Origin: Luteibacter rhizovicinus DSM 16549
GTDB lineage: Bacteria; Pseudomonadota; Gammaproteobacteria; Xanthomonadales; Rhodanobacteraceae
Direction: 5' to 3'
Assembly (NCBI RefSeq): GCF_001887595.1
Contig: NZ_CP017480.1
Span: 3,128,001-3,192,000, forward strand
Length of the DNA stretch: 64,000 nucleotides
The first letter of the stretch is position 1. Every line of letters begins with the position of its first letter. The notes beneath the pieces were generated by a model that was given only the letters and a program-made list of their open reading frames with translations, ran no database searches and was not told where the DNA came from. Positions 1 to 7,183 of the stretch are shown one piece after another. The position numbers and the translations under genes were made by a program.

Positions 1-49
1 TATGGCCCGGAATAGAAGCGTCCGGGCGACGGGGGCGTCCTGTGGCCAT
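1..49 (-). CDS. Probable tyrosine-type integrase, N-terminal 16 codons only
   Basis: Read on the minus strand from an ATG at 49-47, the sequence encodes MATGRPRRPDASIPGH and runs off the window. A short basic G-R-P-R-(K/R) start followed by D-A-S-(I/L)-P is typical of phage tyrosine recombinases. The gene begins directly after the stop of a DUF4224 gene, a usual partner of phage integrases. The rest of the protein, including the catalytic residues, is not visible, so the call rests on this N-terminus and on context. It would catalyse integration into and excision from the tRNA-Leu site. Confidence 0.6.
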   Translation of the reverse strand, partial: MATGRPRRPDASIPGH

Positions 50-256
50 TTACACGATGTCCGGTGAATACGCGTGGTCGTTCGCAGCCGAGGATACGCC
101 CAGCGCCTTGTTGATGGCTTCGAGGGTGGTCCAGGGACCGTCAGCGCCCTCGCTCACAGGGATCCCCTGATTGCTGGCCCATCGCTTCACTGCAGCTGCC
201 TGCTGTAGGCCGGACAGGCGTCGAAGTTCCGATGCGTCAATGATGTGGTGGTTCAC
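50..256 (-). CDS. DUF4224 domain protein next to integrase
   Basis: A 68-residue protein with a GTG start at 256-254 that overlaps the preceding stop as GTGA. The segment SELRRLSGLQQAAAVKRW followed by W-T-T-L-E-A-I-N-K-A-L matches the DUF4224 pattern (L-t-g...a-Q-...L...G-I-p....G-r..v). Such genes usually lie just upstream of phage integrases and may help recombination or its directionality, although the function is not established. An upstream extension of the frame to 322 was rejected because it would lie deep inside the neighbouring gene. Confidence 0.75.
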   Translation of the reverse strand: MNHHIIDASELRRLSGLQQAAAVKRWASNQGIPVSEGADGPWTTLEAINKALGVSSAANDHAYSPDIV

Positions 257-492
257 GGCTTCGCCGCCTCCTTCGATAGAGCGTGTGCGGTGTGACGGGC
301 GTAGGTCGAAACGGCTCGCCAATACGCGGCCATCGGGCCCTTGCGCTTAGCCCAAGCCTTTTCGGCTTCGGTGTTCGCCTGGTGACGCAGGTCGCGCATG
401 ACTGCCTCGATAGGGGCGCGCTGGTCAGCGGGCAGGGCAGCGAGAGCCTTTCCAGCGGGAAGCTGCAGGAGCGGGTTCAGGTAGCCCATCAA
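253..492 (-). CDS. Hypothetical early phage protein
   Basis: A 79-residue basic, helical protein. It starts at an ATG that overlaps the DUF1643 stop (ATGA, 492-489) and ends overlapping the DUF4224 start. No domain is recognised. The tight overlaps on both sides show it belongs to the early left operon that runs from PL to the integrase. Confidence 0.7.
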   Translation of the reverse strand: MMGYLNPLLQLPAGKALAALPADQRAPIEAVMRDLRHQANTEAEKAWAKRKGPMAAYWRAVSTYARHTAHALSKEAAKP

Positions 493-1019
493 AGATCCTC
501 CAGCAGTGCGTCACCGCGCACATACAGCGGGTGGCGAGGCGCGCCCGACTTGGTCCGACCGAGGCAGTGAACGCTGGTTGCCGCGGTACGCAAGCCACCG
601 AGGAACGTCGACGTGATCATTCGGCTCGCTGTGGCGTTCGCGCCCCATGCCGCGACCACGCGGCGGTCTTTCAGGACCTCGTCCAAGTGCCGGCTGTTGT
701 CTGGACCAGCCGCCATCGCCATGTCGTCAGGCAACTCACTCGGATCAGTGGCGCGCCAGGCGAAGATGTTCACGACGGCGATCCCGCCGCAGTTCTCGCG
801 GCGTGCGAAGCCCATGCACCGTCGAATCGTCGGGTCGTCCTCGCTGGCGTCCGCCGTGCTCGGGTTGAGCATGCAGAATACGAGGACCGGCAGGGTGTAA
901 TCCCACGTCCGCGTCAGAACGTAGCGATAGCGCCCGCACGGGCTGATGACAGCGGTCTTGTCCACGTCGCCGGTCGCGCGCACCATGGCGCCATTCATCA
1001 GGATGGGGAGTTCACGCAT
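489..1019 (-). CDS. DUF1643 domain protein
   Basis: A 176-residue protein with the DUF1643 hallmark MLNPSTADASEDDPTIRRC, followed by a conserved Gly-Gly, V-V-N-I-F-A-W-R and a later A-A-W-G-A-N segment. DUF1643 proteins are common in phages and bacteria and have no defined biochemical role. It is the third gene before the integrase in the early left operon and shares a 4-bp overlap with the next gene. Opposite-strand frames over the same bases are considered shadows. Confidence 0.85.
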   Translation of the reverse strand: MRELPILMNGAMVRATGDVDKTAVISPCGRYRYVLTRTWDYTLPVLVFCMLNPSTADASEDDPTIRRCMGFARRENCGGIAVVNIFAWRATDPSELPDDMAMAAGPDNSRHLDEVLKDRRVVAAWGANATASRMITSTFLGGLRTAATSVHCLGRTKSGAPRHPLYVRGDALLEDL

Positions 1020-1044
1020 GGCAGGTTGCCTGGCGATATGGGGT

Positions 1045-1572
1045 ATGGAGGTTGGGGATCTCGCGACGTGGGTGTCGGCTTTCGGAACAATCGCAGCTGT
1101 GGCCGTCGCCCTGAACTTGGCAGGCAGAGAATCGAAGCGACGAGAGGAGGACCGTTACGCTCGCGGACGTGTTATCGCCTCGTTCCTCTTCGCTGACGTT
1201 GGGATCATTCATCGCGCCATGGAGCTCGCCGCGGCTGCGCTCACTAAAGCCCAGACAGCAGGTTCTCGCGATGAAATGGCTGCGGCCGTATTCGATGCTT
1301 ACCGAATAATCGAGCAGGCTGACACGATGAAGATTGCCGCCCATATGGACAAGGTGGTCGACCTTCCGGCTCGTCACGCGGTCGCGGTCGCCGCGCTTCC
1401 GGACAACGTCAAGGCGATCCGGAGCATCCTTATCGACCAAGTCAACGCTGGATCCAGTGCAACCGTGTCGGCTCTTCGCGATACCGCCGACAGTTGCCTT
1501 GCGCAGATATCGGTCACGAGGGCGCGCCTCGATGCATTCATGGCTGATTTTGAGCCCCAGTTCGTTGGCTGA
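1045..1572 (+). CDS. Membrane-anchored protein of unknown function, opposite to its operon
   Basis: A 175-residue protein with one N-terminal membrane segment (about residues 6-24, L-A-T-W-V-S-A-F-G-T-I-A-A-V-A-V-A-L-N-L), then a charged stretch (E-S-K-R-R-E-E-D-R) and a long helical cytoplasmic region. The start at ATG 1045 was preferred over 946 because the upstream residues overlap the divergent DUF1643 gene and look non-coding. It is the only rightward gene in a leftward operon, which suggests its own promoter and perhaps a lysogenic-conversion role. No family is recognised. Confidence 0.6.
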   Translation: MEVGDLATWVSAFGTIAAVAVALNLAGRESKRREEDRYARGRVIASFLFADVGIIHRAMELAAAALTKAQTAGSRDEMAAAVFDAYRIIEQADTMKIAAHMDKVVDLPARHAVAVAALPDNVKAIRSILIDQVNAGSSATVSALRDTADSCLAQISVTRARLDAFMADFEPQFVG

Positions 1573-1583
1573 TTTCCACGGCG

Positions 1584-2102
1584 TCACGACTTCGCGCCTT
1601 CGTCGAGGCCGTCGCAACCGGCGCCAATGGCGCCCGAGTCGCTCGGCTTGGTGAAGCGCTGCCAGGGCACCCAGCCTCGCAGGCAATGGAACCCCCAGTC
1701 ACGGACCCTCGGGCCTGTGATGAAGAGAGTGATGCAGGTCTTGCCCGGGAGCATCTCCAGCCGATGGGCAGTCCGCGGCATGCGAACCACGACCGATCCA
1801 GCAGTAAGCAGCGTCTGTGTGTGCACGCCGCCGGCGAGGATCCGGTGCTCAATGTATGAGCCGTTGAGCAGGACGCTCACGTTCCACCAGGGGTGGTCGT
1901 GGAGGGCGCGGGCATCGTCCGACCGAAGCAGCTCGTGCACGTACATGTTGAAGAACCGGTTCCTCGGGATGGCCCACCAGCGCTTTAGGTACGGACCCTG
2001 CTGCGCGCCATCCTTTTCCCCACCGTGGACGATGAAGTCAGGCTGTCGCTCGGTGACGCGAAGGGCGCGGCGGAGAAGCCAAAGACGGAACCGCGCGTTC
2101 AT
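1584..2102 (-). CDS. Cupin-fold phage protein
   Basis: A 172-residue protein starting at ATG 2102 (ATGA overlap with the preceding gene). The segments ALHDHPWWNVSVLLNGSYIE and, later, G-S-V-V-V-R-M-P-R-T-A-H-R-L-E look like the two cupin motifs (H-x-H-x(n)-E/G and P-x-x-x-x-H) that would bind a metal. Substrate and role are unknown. It lies in the early left operon between a hypothetical gene and the lone rightward membrane gene. Confidence 0.65.
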   Translation of the reverse strand: MNARFRLWLLRRALRVTERQPDFIVHGGEKDGAQQGPYLKRWWAIPRNRFFNMYVHELLRSDDARALHDHPWWNVSVLLNGSYIEHRILAGGVHTQTLLTAGSVVVRMPRTAHRLEMLPGKTCITLFITGPRVRDWGFHCLRGWVPWQRFTKPSDSGAIGAGCDGLDEGAKS

Positions 2103-2449
2103 GCGGTCACCACTTCGCGCACATAGAACGCAAGCGGGCCGTCCTCTGCATCCCAGATGCCGGCAAGCAGCCAGCCATCGCCGTTCGGCACGGACGGAGT
2201 CCAGCCGTTCAGATCGTCCTGGCCGTCCTCGAACCACGCTTCCAACTGCTCGTCGGTCGCGTCATATTCGAACTCGACAAAGGTGCACTCGAGCCCAGCC
2301 TGGGCGAGTGCCTTGGAGTCGATGAAGCCTTCATCCTCGGTGTTGAAGGGCTTGTCGTAGAACTGCGGCAGATCGGGGTGCTCAGTGAAGCCGCGCTCGT
2401 CGTCGCGGACGTGGTCGCGGACGTTGGCGTAGATCGGGGCGGCGGCCAT
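2099..2449 (-). CDS. Hypothetical acidic early phage protein
   Basis: A 116-residue acidic protein, rich in Asp and Glu, ending G-D-G-W-L-L-A-G-I-W-D-A-E-D-G-P-L-A. It begins one base from the rdgC stop (2449) and overlaps the cupin gene. No family is recognised. A strongly acidic early phage protein next to nucleic-acid genes could be a DNA mimic or a host-protein binder, but that is only a possibility. Confidence 0.7.
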   Translation of the reverse strand: MAAAPIYANVRDHVRDDERGFTEHPDLPQFYDKPFNTEDEGFIDSKALAQAGLECTFVEFEYDATDEQLEAWFEDGQDDLNGWTPSVPNGDGWLLAGIWDAEDGPLAFYVREVVTA

Positions 2450-3357
2450 TATTCGGGCCTCGGCAGCTTGAACAGCACGGCCAGCTTCGCCAGGAGCCGC
2501 TCGTACTCGAGCGCCATGAGGGCGAAGTTCGCATCCAGCTCCGCCGCGGCCGACTCCGGGCTATCAGCCTGCTCGTCGAGCACGACGTCGGTGAACTTGA
2601 CCTTGCGAACGACCAGGTCCTCACCGAGCACGAAGCTGATGCGGTCGTCGTAGACCAGGCCGATCTTGTAGACCTGCTTACCGGTGCGCAGGTGCTCGCG
2701 TACCTCGTCGGTGTCGAGGTCCTGCCGGCGGCACCGGGCGATCGCGCCGGATGCCGTGGCGGGGTCGCGCAGCTCGATCTCGTCGCCCAGGGTGAAGCCG
2801 GCCGGAAGCTCGCCGGTCGATACCCAGTGGGTCAGCAGCACGCGCGGCGATTCTTCCGGAGCGAGCGGGACGGCGGGGAAGCTGCCCAGGGCCTCGCGAA
2901 TCTGGGAAAGCACCGTCTCGGCCGCCCCGCGGCTACCGGTGTCCACGACGACCCAGCCGGACTTGCGATCGACATACGCGGCGGTGCGCGACGGGCGGAC
3001 GAAGGCACGGGGTAGGAGCTCGTTGAGAGCGTCGTCCTTGATGCGCTTGCGTTCGCGACCACTGACCTTCCGGCCCTCGTCCTCCACGATCTTCTGCACG
3101 CGCTTGGCGACTTCATCGTTAACGACGGCGGCCGGCAGCAACTTGTCCTCGCAGCCGGCGACGACCATGGTGTTCGACCCGACGATGTGCGTCAGATCCT
3201 CGGCCGAGCGGCCCAGCGGCGAGACGAAGCCACGGGTGGACATCTCCATCGGTCCCGCGGGGCGCAGGGCGTGATCGGGCAGGGCTTCGGCCAGGCGCTC
3301 AAGGTCGGCAGCCACAGCGGGAGAGAAGCGGAACAAGGTCAGGTTGCGGAAGAACAT
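2449..3357 (-). CDS. rdgC: Recombination-associated protein RdgC
   Basis: A 302-residue full-length RdgC. The N-terminus MFFRNLTLFRF, the S-T-R-G-F-V-S-P-L-G motif and the segments LLPAAVVNDEVAKRV and RIKDDALNELLPRAF are characteristic. RdgC forms a ring-shaped dimer that encloses duplex DNA and restrains RecA-dependent recombination. Phage copies are known in several proteobacterial phages. It is part of the early left operon with ssb, which suggests a job in managing recombination or protecting replicating phage DNA. Confidence 0.93.
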   Translation of the reverse strand: MFFRNLTLFRFSPAVAADLERLAEALPDHALRPAGPMEMSTRGFVSPLGRSAEDLTHIVGSNTMVVAGCEDKLLPAAVVNDEVAKRVQKIVEDEGRKVSGRERKRIKDDALNELLPRAFVRPSRTAAYVDRKSGWVVVDTGSRGAAETVLSQIREALGSFPAVPLAPEESPRVLLTHWVSTGELPAGFTLGDEIELRDPATASGAIARCRRQDLDTDEVREHLRTGKQVYKIGLVYDDRISFVLGEDLVVRKVKFTDVVLDEQADSPESAAAELDANFALMALEYERLLAKLAVLFKLPRPE

Positions 3358-3365
3358 GGCAATCC

Positions 3366-3617
3366 TCAGGCGACGCGCGCCACGGCAAAGGGAGGGAGGT
3401 CGCTACCCGCAATTCGGGCGGCTTCCGTGATCAGTTCTTCGGCCTTGCGGAAGTCGGCGCGTCGGATGGCGTCGGCGATGGCCTGCCAATCCGTCGGCTC
3501 TGCCTCGTCGTCCACGCTTGCCGCATCAATCAGGCCGAGCTCGGCGAGGTCTTCGTCGTCGAGCTTCGCGATTACGGCGGAGACGTCGACCTCAACCTCA
3601 AGGGTTACGAACCGCAT
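3366..3617 (-). CDS. Hypothetical early phage protein
   Basis: An 83-residue acidic protein (V-E-V-D-V-S-A-V-I-A-K-L-D-D-E-D-L-A) ending 8 bp before rdgC. No domain is recognised. It sits between ssb and rdgC in the same direction, so co-transcription is likely. Confidence 0.65.
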   Translation of the reverse strand: MRFVTLEVEVDVSAVIAKLDDEDLAELGLIDAASVDDEAEPTDWQAIADAIRRADFRKAEELITEAARIAGSDLPPFAVARVA

Positions 3618-3650
3618 CGGAAATCCTTGCCGGCCGGAGCCGGCTCGTTG

Positions 3651-4163
3651 CTAAAAGGGAATCGTGTCGTCGTCGAATTCTTCGTTGGCCGGAGTACCGG
3701 TGGACTGGGGCGGCGTGTCGTGCGCGCGCTGCTCGAAGTCACGCTGCGCGCGACCCTTCCCGCCGCTGGCGCGCTCACCACCGCCATAGCGCGATTCGCC
3801 GTAACGGTCTGCCGGACGCTCCGAAGGCTGGCCGCCGAGCATCTGCATCTCGTTGCCGATGATGTCGGTCGAGTAGCGCTCGATGCCGTCCTTGTCGGTG
3901 TACTTGTCGGTGCGCAGCGAGCCTTCGATGTAGACCTGGCGACCTTTCTTCAGGTACTCGCCTGCGATCTCGGCGAGCTTTCCGAACAGCTTCACGCGGT
4001 GCCACTCAGTGCGCTCCTGCTTCTCGCCGGAGGCCTTGTCGGTCCAGGCTTCAGAGGTCGCGATGCGCAGCGACGTGATGGCCGTGCCGCTGCCCGTGTA
4101 TCGCGTCTCAGGATCGGCGCCGAGGTTGCCGACGATGATTACTTTGTTGATGCCGCGAGCCAT
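3651..4163 (-). CDS. ssb: Single-stranded DNA-binding protein
   Basis: A 170-residue SSB. The OB fold begins [19 protein letters not shown] and includes [14 protein letters not shown] and [11 protein letters not shown] Gly/Arg-rich linker leads to the acidic tip D-D-D-T-I-P-F, the standard docking peptide for host replication and repair proteins. It coats single-stranded phage DNA and should work with the DnaB-type helicase, RdgC and the Ref-like nuclease encoded elsewhere in the prophage. Confidence 0.96.
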   Translation of the reverse strand: MARGINKVIIVGNLGADPETRYTGSGTAITSLRIATSEAWTDKASGEKQERTEWHRVKLFGKLAEIAGEYLKKGRQVYIEGSLRTDKYTDKDGIERYSTDIIGNEMQMLGGQPSERPADRYGESRYGGGERASGGKGRAQRDFEQRAHDTPPQSTGTPANEEFDDDTIPF

Positions 4164-4366
4164 CAGACGTCCGGTGTCGTCGCGATTTCGACCGTCACGC
4201 CGCTGGTCGTGGCCGAGATCAGCTCGTCCTGCGTCGGGATGTCGACGTTGTACTCATCGAGTGCGACGTGGCGCAGCGCCTGCGGCTGCGAGGTTGCGCG
4301 CACCAGGCGCGGGTTCGTCGCGTCTTTGCGGGTAACGATGTAGATGCGGCTCGGGGTCTTGCTCAC
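4163..4366 (-). CDS. Hypothetical small early phage protein
   Basis: A 67-residue protein starting [20 protein letters not shown] from a GTG at 4366-4364, with AAGGA a few bases upstream. The stop overlaps the ssb start by one base. [16 protein letters not shown] resembles small proteins often found beside phage genes in this order, of unknown role. Confidence 0.7.
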   Translation of the reverse strand: MSKTPSRIYIVTRKDATNPRLVRATSQPQALRHVALDEYNVDIPTQDELISATTSGVTVEIATTPDV

Positions 4367-4475
4367 TGGGATCCTTTGCCGGTTTCCGCCGGCGCGGTGT
4401 TGGGATAGGAGCCGGTACATCAACCGCCGGCGTCGGTACGCGCCAAGCCCCGGGGGAGGGGAGGACGCTGGGCGT

Positions 4476-4604
4476 TCAGCGGCGGGGCGGCGGAAGCGAC
4501 AGCAGCAGCGCGGCAAGCGCGAGCCAGGGTCCGACGATCACGGCGACGGCGGCCTTCTCATCCATCGGAGCGGACAGCCACCAGGCGATGAGACGGCGAA
4601 TCAC
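4476..4604 (-). CDS. Small single-pass membrane protein
   Basis: A 42-residue protein with a GTG start overlapping the previous stop (GTGA, 4604-4601). It has a basic N-terminus, then a hydrophobic segment A-A-V-A-V-I-V-G-P-W-L-A-L-A-A-L-L-L-S-L. The overlap with the upstream gene is the main support. Function is unknown. Confidence 0.5.
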   Translation of the reverse strand: MIRRLIAWWLSAPMDEKAAVAVIVGPWLALAALLLSLPPPRR

Positions 4605-4816
4605 AGCGACCCCACCGGGGCGAACATCACGAAGATCGCGAGGCCAACGATCAGCATCAGCACGACGCCACGCGGGCTTTCGAAGTAACGCTGGAGGGTC
4701 GGCGTGGACGAAGAGGCATGCTTCAGCTGCTCGGCGGCCTGAACTTCGCGATCGCCTGCTGCCTTCGTCAGGGCGTAACGGAGCGCGCGGCGCTGCTGGA
4801 CGGTGAGGCCGTTCAT
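4601..4816 (-). CDS. Small tail-anchored membrane protein
   Basis: A 71-residue protein starting MNGLTVQQRRALRYALTKAA, with a charged helical N-terminal half and one C-terminal membrane segment (G-V-V-L-M-L-I-V-G-L-A-I-F-V-M-F). It overlaps both neighbours by 4 bp. It is one of a run of small membrane or lipid-anchored genes transcribed early from PL. Confidence 0.65.
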   Translation of the reverse strand: MNGLTVQQRRALRYALTKAAGDREVQAAEQLKHASSSTPTLQRYFESPRGVVLMLIVGLAIFVMFAPVGSL

Positions 4817-5061
4817 GCGACATCTCCGACCGTGAGTGCGACAACCGGATGCAACGTCCCGCGTATCCACAACTTCACCGTCTCGCCGCTCTGCATGGCT
4901 GCGAGATCGGCCGGTGTCGGCTCCCAGGCCGAGACCATGAACGGGCCTTCGGGTGTCTGGACGTCCTTGATCGGCAGCGCGCCGCAGGTCGTATCCTTGC
5001 CGTCCCAATCCACAGGGGCTCCGAACACCCGCGAGAAGCGCTCGATGCACTTGATGATCAC
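4813..5061 (-). CDS. Hypothetical early phage protein
   Basis: An 82-residue soluble protein starting MIIKCIERFSRVFGAPVDWD from a GTG at 5061 that overlaps the preceding stop (GTGA). The P-F-M-V-S-A-W-E-P-T-P-A-D-L-A-A-M-Q-S-G-E segment is typical of small phage proteins that modify or bind small ligands, but no family is recognised. Confidence 0.7.
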   Translation of the reverse strand: MIIKCIERFSRVFGAPVDWDGKDTTCGALPIKDVQTPEGPFMVSAWEPTPADLAAMQSGETVKLWIRGTLHPVVALTVGDVA

Positions 5062-5306
5062 TGCGCACCCCCAACGCTGTTGCCGTCGGAGTAGCCCTTG
5101 GCTCGCAGGCACGCCGGGACCGTTGTGTGCTTGATGTAATCGCTGCGATCCCGCCGGCGAATGTTGTGCGGAACCACCGCGCCGTACGTGCACTGGTCGA
5201 CGTCGAGGTCGCGCTGGGTCTTGCGGACGAAGAAGGTCGACGCGCAGCCGATGGTGGTCACGCAGGCGAGGACGATGAGGCCGAGAAGGAACGGACGGGC
5301 GTTCAT
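5058..5306 (-). CDS. Predicted small lipoprotein
   Basis: An 82-residue protein with a hydrophobic signal (P-F-L-L-G-L-I-V-L-A-C-V-T-T) and a lipobox-like I-G-C-A, so Cys21 could be lipidated. It overlaps the neighbours by 4 bp at both ends. An envelope lipoprotein expressed early suggests superinfection control or envelope modification. That is inference only. Confidence 0.65.
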   Translation of the reverse strand: MNARPFLLGLIVLACVTTIGCASTFFVRKTQRDLDVDQCTYGAVVPHNIRRRDRSDYIKHTTVPACLRAKGYSDGNSVGGAQ

Positions 5307-5554
5307 GCAGCCGCCTGCTGCGCGTCACGCGCCATGCCCAGATAGTGAGCCGCAGCACGCTCGCGGGCGCTGTCGATCAGGGCGTTATGCGCCGAGGCGA
5401 GGGCCTTGAAGGCATCCTTCGCGTGGAAAGCGGCGTCGGACGGAGCCGAGATATCGGATTCGATATCGGCGATCAGATCGTTGACTACCTTGACCAGTGC
5501 GCCAGTACGGTCGGCAAGCGCCTGGTGGTTCGAATTGACGAGCAAGTTGTCCAT
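5303..5554 (-). CDS. First gene of the early left operon, hypothetical
   Basis: An 83-residue helical protein (MDNLLVNSNHQALADRTGAL). It is the first gene after the PL promoter (-35 at 5620-5615, -10 at 5596-5591). No family is recognised. Being first in the PL operon is the position lambda uses for the antiterminator N, but the sequence here is not Arg-rich and does not look like N. Confidence 0.7.
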   Translation of the reverse strand: MDNLLVNSNHQALADRTGALVKVVNDLIADIESDISAPSDAAFHAKDAFKALASAHNALIDSARERAAAHYLGMARDAQQAAA

Positions 5555-5590
5555 CGTCCTCTCCCATCGCCGTGTGGTGGCGTGGGTGAG

Positions 5591-5620
5591 ACATTACGGC
5601 ATTCCGTAATTACCTGTCAA
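5591..5620 (-). promoter_or_regulatory. Early left promoter PL
   Basis: On the minus strand TTGACA (5620-5615) and TAATGT (5596-5591) are separated by 18 bp. Twenty-nine of 33 bases from CCGTTGACA onward match the PR promoter at 7145-7177. Two repressor operators overlap it. It reads into the 5303-5554 gene and the whole leftward operon. Confidence 0.75.
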
Positions 5621-5634
5621 CGGTATTCCGTAAT
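5593..5634. promoter_or_regulatory. Left operator pair OL1/OL2
   Basis: Two dyad sites with the 12-bp core ACGG-N4-CCGT: ATTACGGCATTCCGTAAT at 5593-5610 and a diverged copy at 5617-5634, with start points 24 bp apart. OL1 covers the PL spacer and -10, OL2 covers the -35. The same core appears three times at 7121-7175 beside the repressor gene, so these are the likely CI/Cro binding sites. Confidence 0.78.
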
Positions 5635-5682
5635 GTTTTTTCGGCAAGCTGCCTCTTAGGAAATTTCAGGGGGGAAAGGACG

Positions 5683-6345
5683 ATGTTCAAGATCGACGAT
5701 GGCGCCGCTCCGAATGCGGCAATGACGCGAAGCTGGCGCATGGACCGCTCGACCAATGAGCTTCTCGGGATATGCCGCGGCATCCTTGCGGACGGCGAGG
5801 TAAACCGTACAGAGGCCAAGTTCCTTCTCGACTGGCTGGACCGACACGTCGAATTCGCCCAGCACTTCCCGTACAACGTCCTCTATCCACGTGTGGCTGA
5901 GGCGCTGGCGGATGGCGTGCTTGATCTGGATGAAGAGCGGGATCTGCTTGAGGCTTTGACTGCTACGGTCGGCGGGGAGATCGCCCATCCCAACGGGGCG
6001 AATAGCCTGAGTACCGAGTTGCCCTACGACGAACCGCTTCCGACCATTCTTCATTCGGCGAGCGTATTTGTGGTCACCGGTACCTTCACGTTTGGCAAGC
6101 GCGCTGCTGTATGTGAAGCGATCGAAGCCAGGCATGGAGTCGTGCGGGCTGCTGTGTCAGGCAGCACCGATTACGTAATTGTCGGCGAGATCGGGTCGCG
6201 GGATTGGCTGCACTCTTCCTATGGCCGCAAGATCCAAGAAGCGGCGGACTTTCGCCAGCAGGGAAAAATGATCTCGATAGTTCCCGAGCGCCATTGGTCG
6301 GGATCGCTGAAGCCGCTGATCGTGGACTCGCCGATCCAATACTAA
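5683..6345 (+). CDS. BRCT-domain protein with TerB-like N-terminal region, in the immunity region
   Basis: A 220-residue protein starting at ATG 5683 behind a strong GGGGGGAAAGGA. Residues 22-95 resemble a TerB-like helical domain with two acidic repeats (G-I-L-A-D-G-E-V-N-R-T-E and A-L-A-D-G-V-L-D-L-D-E-E). Residues 125-205 form a BRCT domain (VFVVTGTFTFGKR, then V-S-G-S-T-D-Y-V-I-V-G and G-R-K-I-Q-E-A) like that of NAD-dependent DNA ligase. BRCT domains bind DNA ends or phosphoproteins. The gene lies between PL and cI, the place of rex in lambda, but points toward cI. It could be expressed in the lysogen. Confidence 0.8.
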   Translation: MFKIDDGAAPNAAMTRSWRMDRSTNELLGICRGILADGEVNRTEAKFLLDWLDRHVEFAQHFPYNVLYPRVAEALADGVLDLDEERDLLEALTATVGGEIAHPNGANSLSTELPYDEPLPTILHSASVFVVTGTFTFGKRAAVCEAIEARHGVVRAAVSGSTDYVIVGEIGSRDWLHSSYGRKIQEAADFRQQGKMISIVPERHWSGSLKPLIVDSPIQY

Positions 6346-6401
6346 GTTCGCTCGTCACCACTAGCTTTAGGGTGGCAGCATCATCGGGGCGCAGCCGGCC
6401 G

Positions 6402-7109
6402 TCAGAACTCTTGCAGCGTCCAGGCAGCTAGCGCTCTGCCGCCGATCTCGATCTCGCTCAGAGGCGCGTCGATTGCGGGATAGTCCGGATTCTTGCTGAG
6501 GATCCGCAGCGTATTGCGCCCGACGAACTGCAGGCGCTTCACGAGGACGCGGCCCTCCCAGCGGAAGCAGTAGGCCGAGTCCTGATCGAAGTCCTTGACC
6601 CGGGTATCGATGAAGATGAGGTCCCCATCGTTGAACTGGCCCTTCATGCTGTCGCCGCGGCCGGTCATCACGCGAATCACTTCGGGCGGCACACCCGGAA
6701 ACTTGCGCTCCACCCAGTCCCTGGACACCCGAAGGCTTGTAACGACCTCCGGATAGTCACCGACGTAATCTCCCCTTCCCATGCCCGCGAATCCCTCCAA
6801 CAGTGGGAAGCGAACATAGCCCTCGTCTGTCTCAAATCTCGCTACACCTTGAGACGTACTACCGTCGTCGTAGCCAACGGATTGGTTCGGAGGAGCCTCC
6901 ATCGCCCCGCGGCCTGTCTCAAGCCATTCAACTCGCACGCCCAAGCGCCGCGCTATGCGGTGCAGAGCGGTCGTATTCTCCTGGTAGCCATTCTCAATGT
7001 CGGCCAGCGTTGAATAGGCGATGCCGACCACGGCGGCTAGGTCCTTGCGGGACACCTTGCCAGCCGGCCCATCGGTCCGCGCCTGCTTGATTCGATCGCC
7101 GATTGTCAT
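6402..7109 (-). CDS. cI: CI-type phage repressor with S24 peptidase domain
   Basis: A 235-residue LexA/CI-like repressor. The start MTIGDRIKQAR at 7109 was chosen because it begins the HTH domain and leaves the operators upstream. The HTH spans about residues 18-62 and the S24 domain about 100-235. The catalytic pair is Ser154 (R-G-D-S-M-K) and Lys191 (R-V-L-V-K-R-L), and an Ala108-Gly109 bond (G-F-A-G-M) is a plausible autocleavage site. It should hold PL and PR off in the lysogen and be inactivated through RecA after DNA damage. Confidence 0.93.
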   Translation of the reverse strand: MTIGDRIKQARTDGPAGKVSRKDLAAVVGIAYSTLADIENGYQENTTALHRIARRLGVRVEWLETGRGAMEAPPNQSVGYDDGSTSQGVARFETDEGYVRFPLLEGFAGMGRGDYVGDYPEVVTSLRVSRDWVERKFPGVPPEVIRVMTGRGDSMKGQFNDGDLIFIDTRVKDFDQDSAYCFRWEGRVLVKRLQFVGRNTLRILSKNPDYPAIDAPLSEIEIGGRALAAWTLQEF

Positions 7110-7120
7110 ATGTGCACATT

Positions 7121-7175
7121 GCAACGGAACTCCGTTACGGGATGCCGTTGACAGGGGATTACGGAATCCCGTAAT
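7121..7175. promoter_or_regulatory. Right operator cluster OR (three sites)
   Basis: Three copies of ACGG-N4-CCGT at 7124-7135, 7137-7148 and 7161-7172 lie between cI and cro. The best site, ATTACGGAATCCCGTAAT (7158-7175), overlaps the PR spacer and -10. The middle one, starting 24 bp upstream, touches the -35. The 24-bp spacing is the same as at OL. Confidence 0.82.
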
Positions 7176-7177
7176 CT
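7148..7177 (+). promoter_or_regulatory. Early right promoter PR
   Basis: TTGACA (7148-7153), an 18-bp spacer and TAATCT (7172-7177). Transcription would start at about 7184, which is the A of the cro ATG, so the cro transcript may be leaderless. The promoter is nearly identical to PL. Confidence 0.75.
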
Positions 7178-7183
7178 GGATCA

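Noticed and set aside
531..1196. A 221-codon plus-strand frame
   Set aside because: Lies opposite the DUF1643 gene and its translation is Arg-rich without domains.
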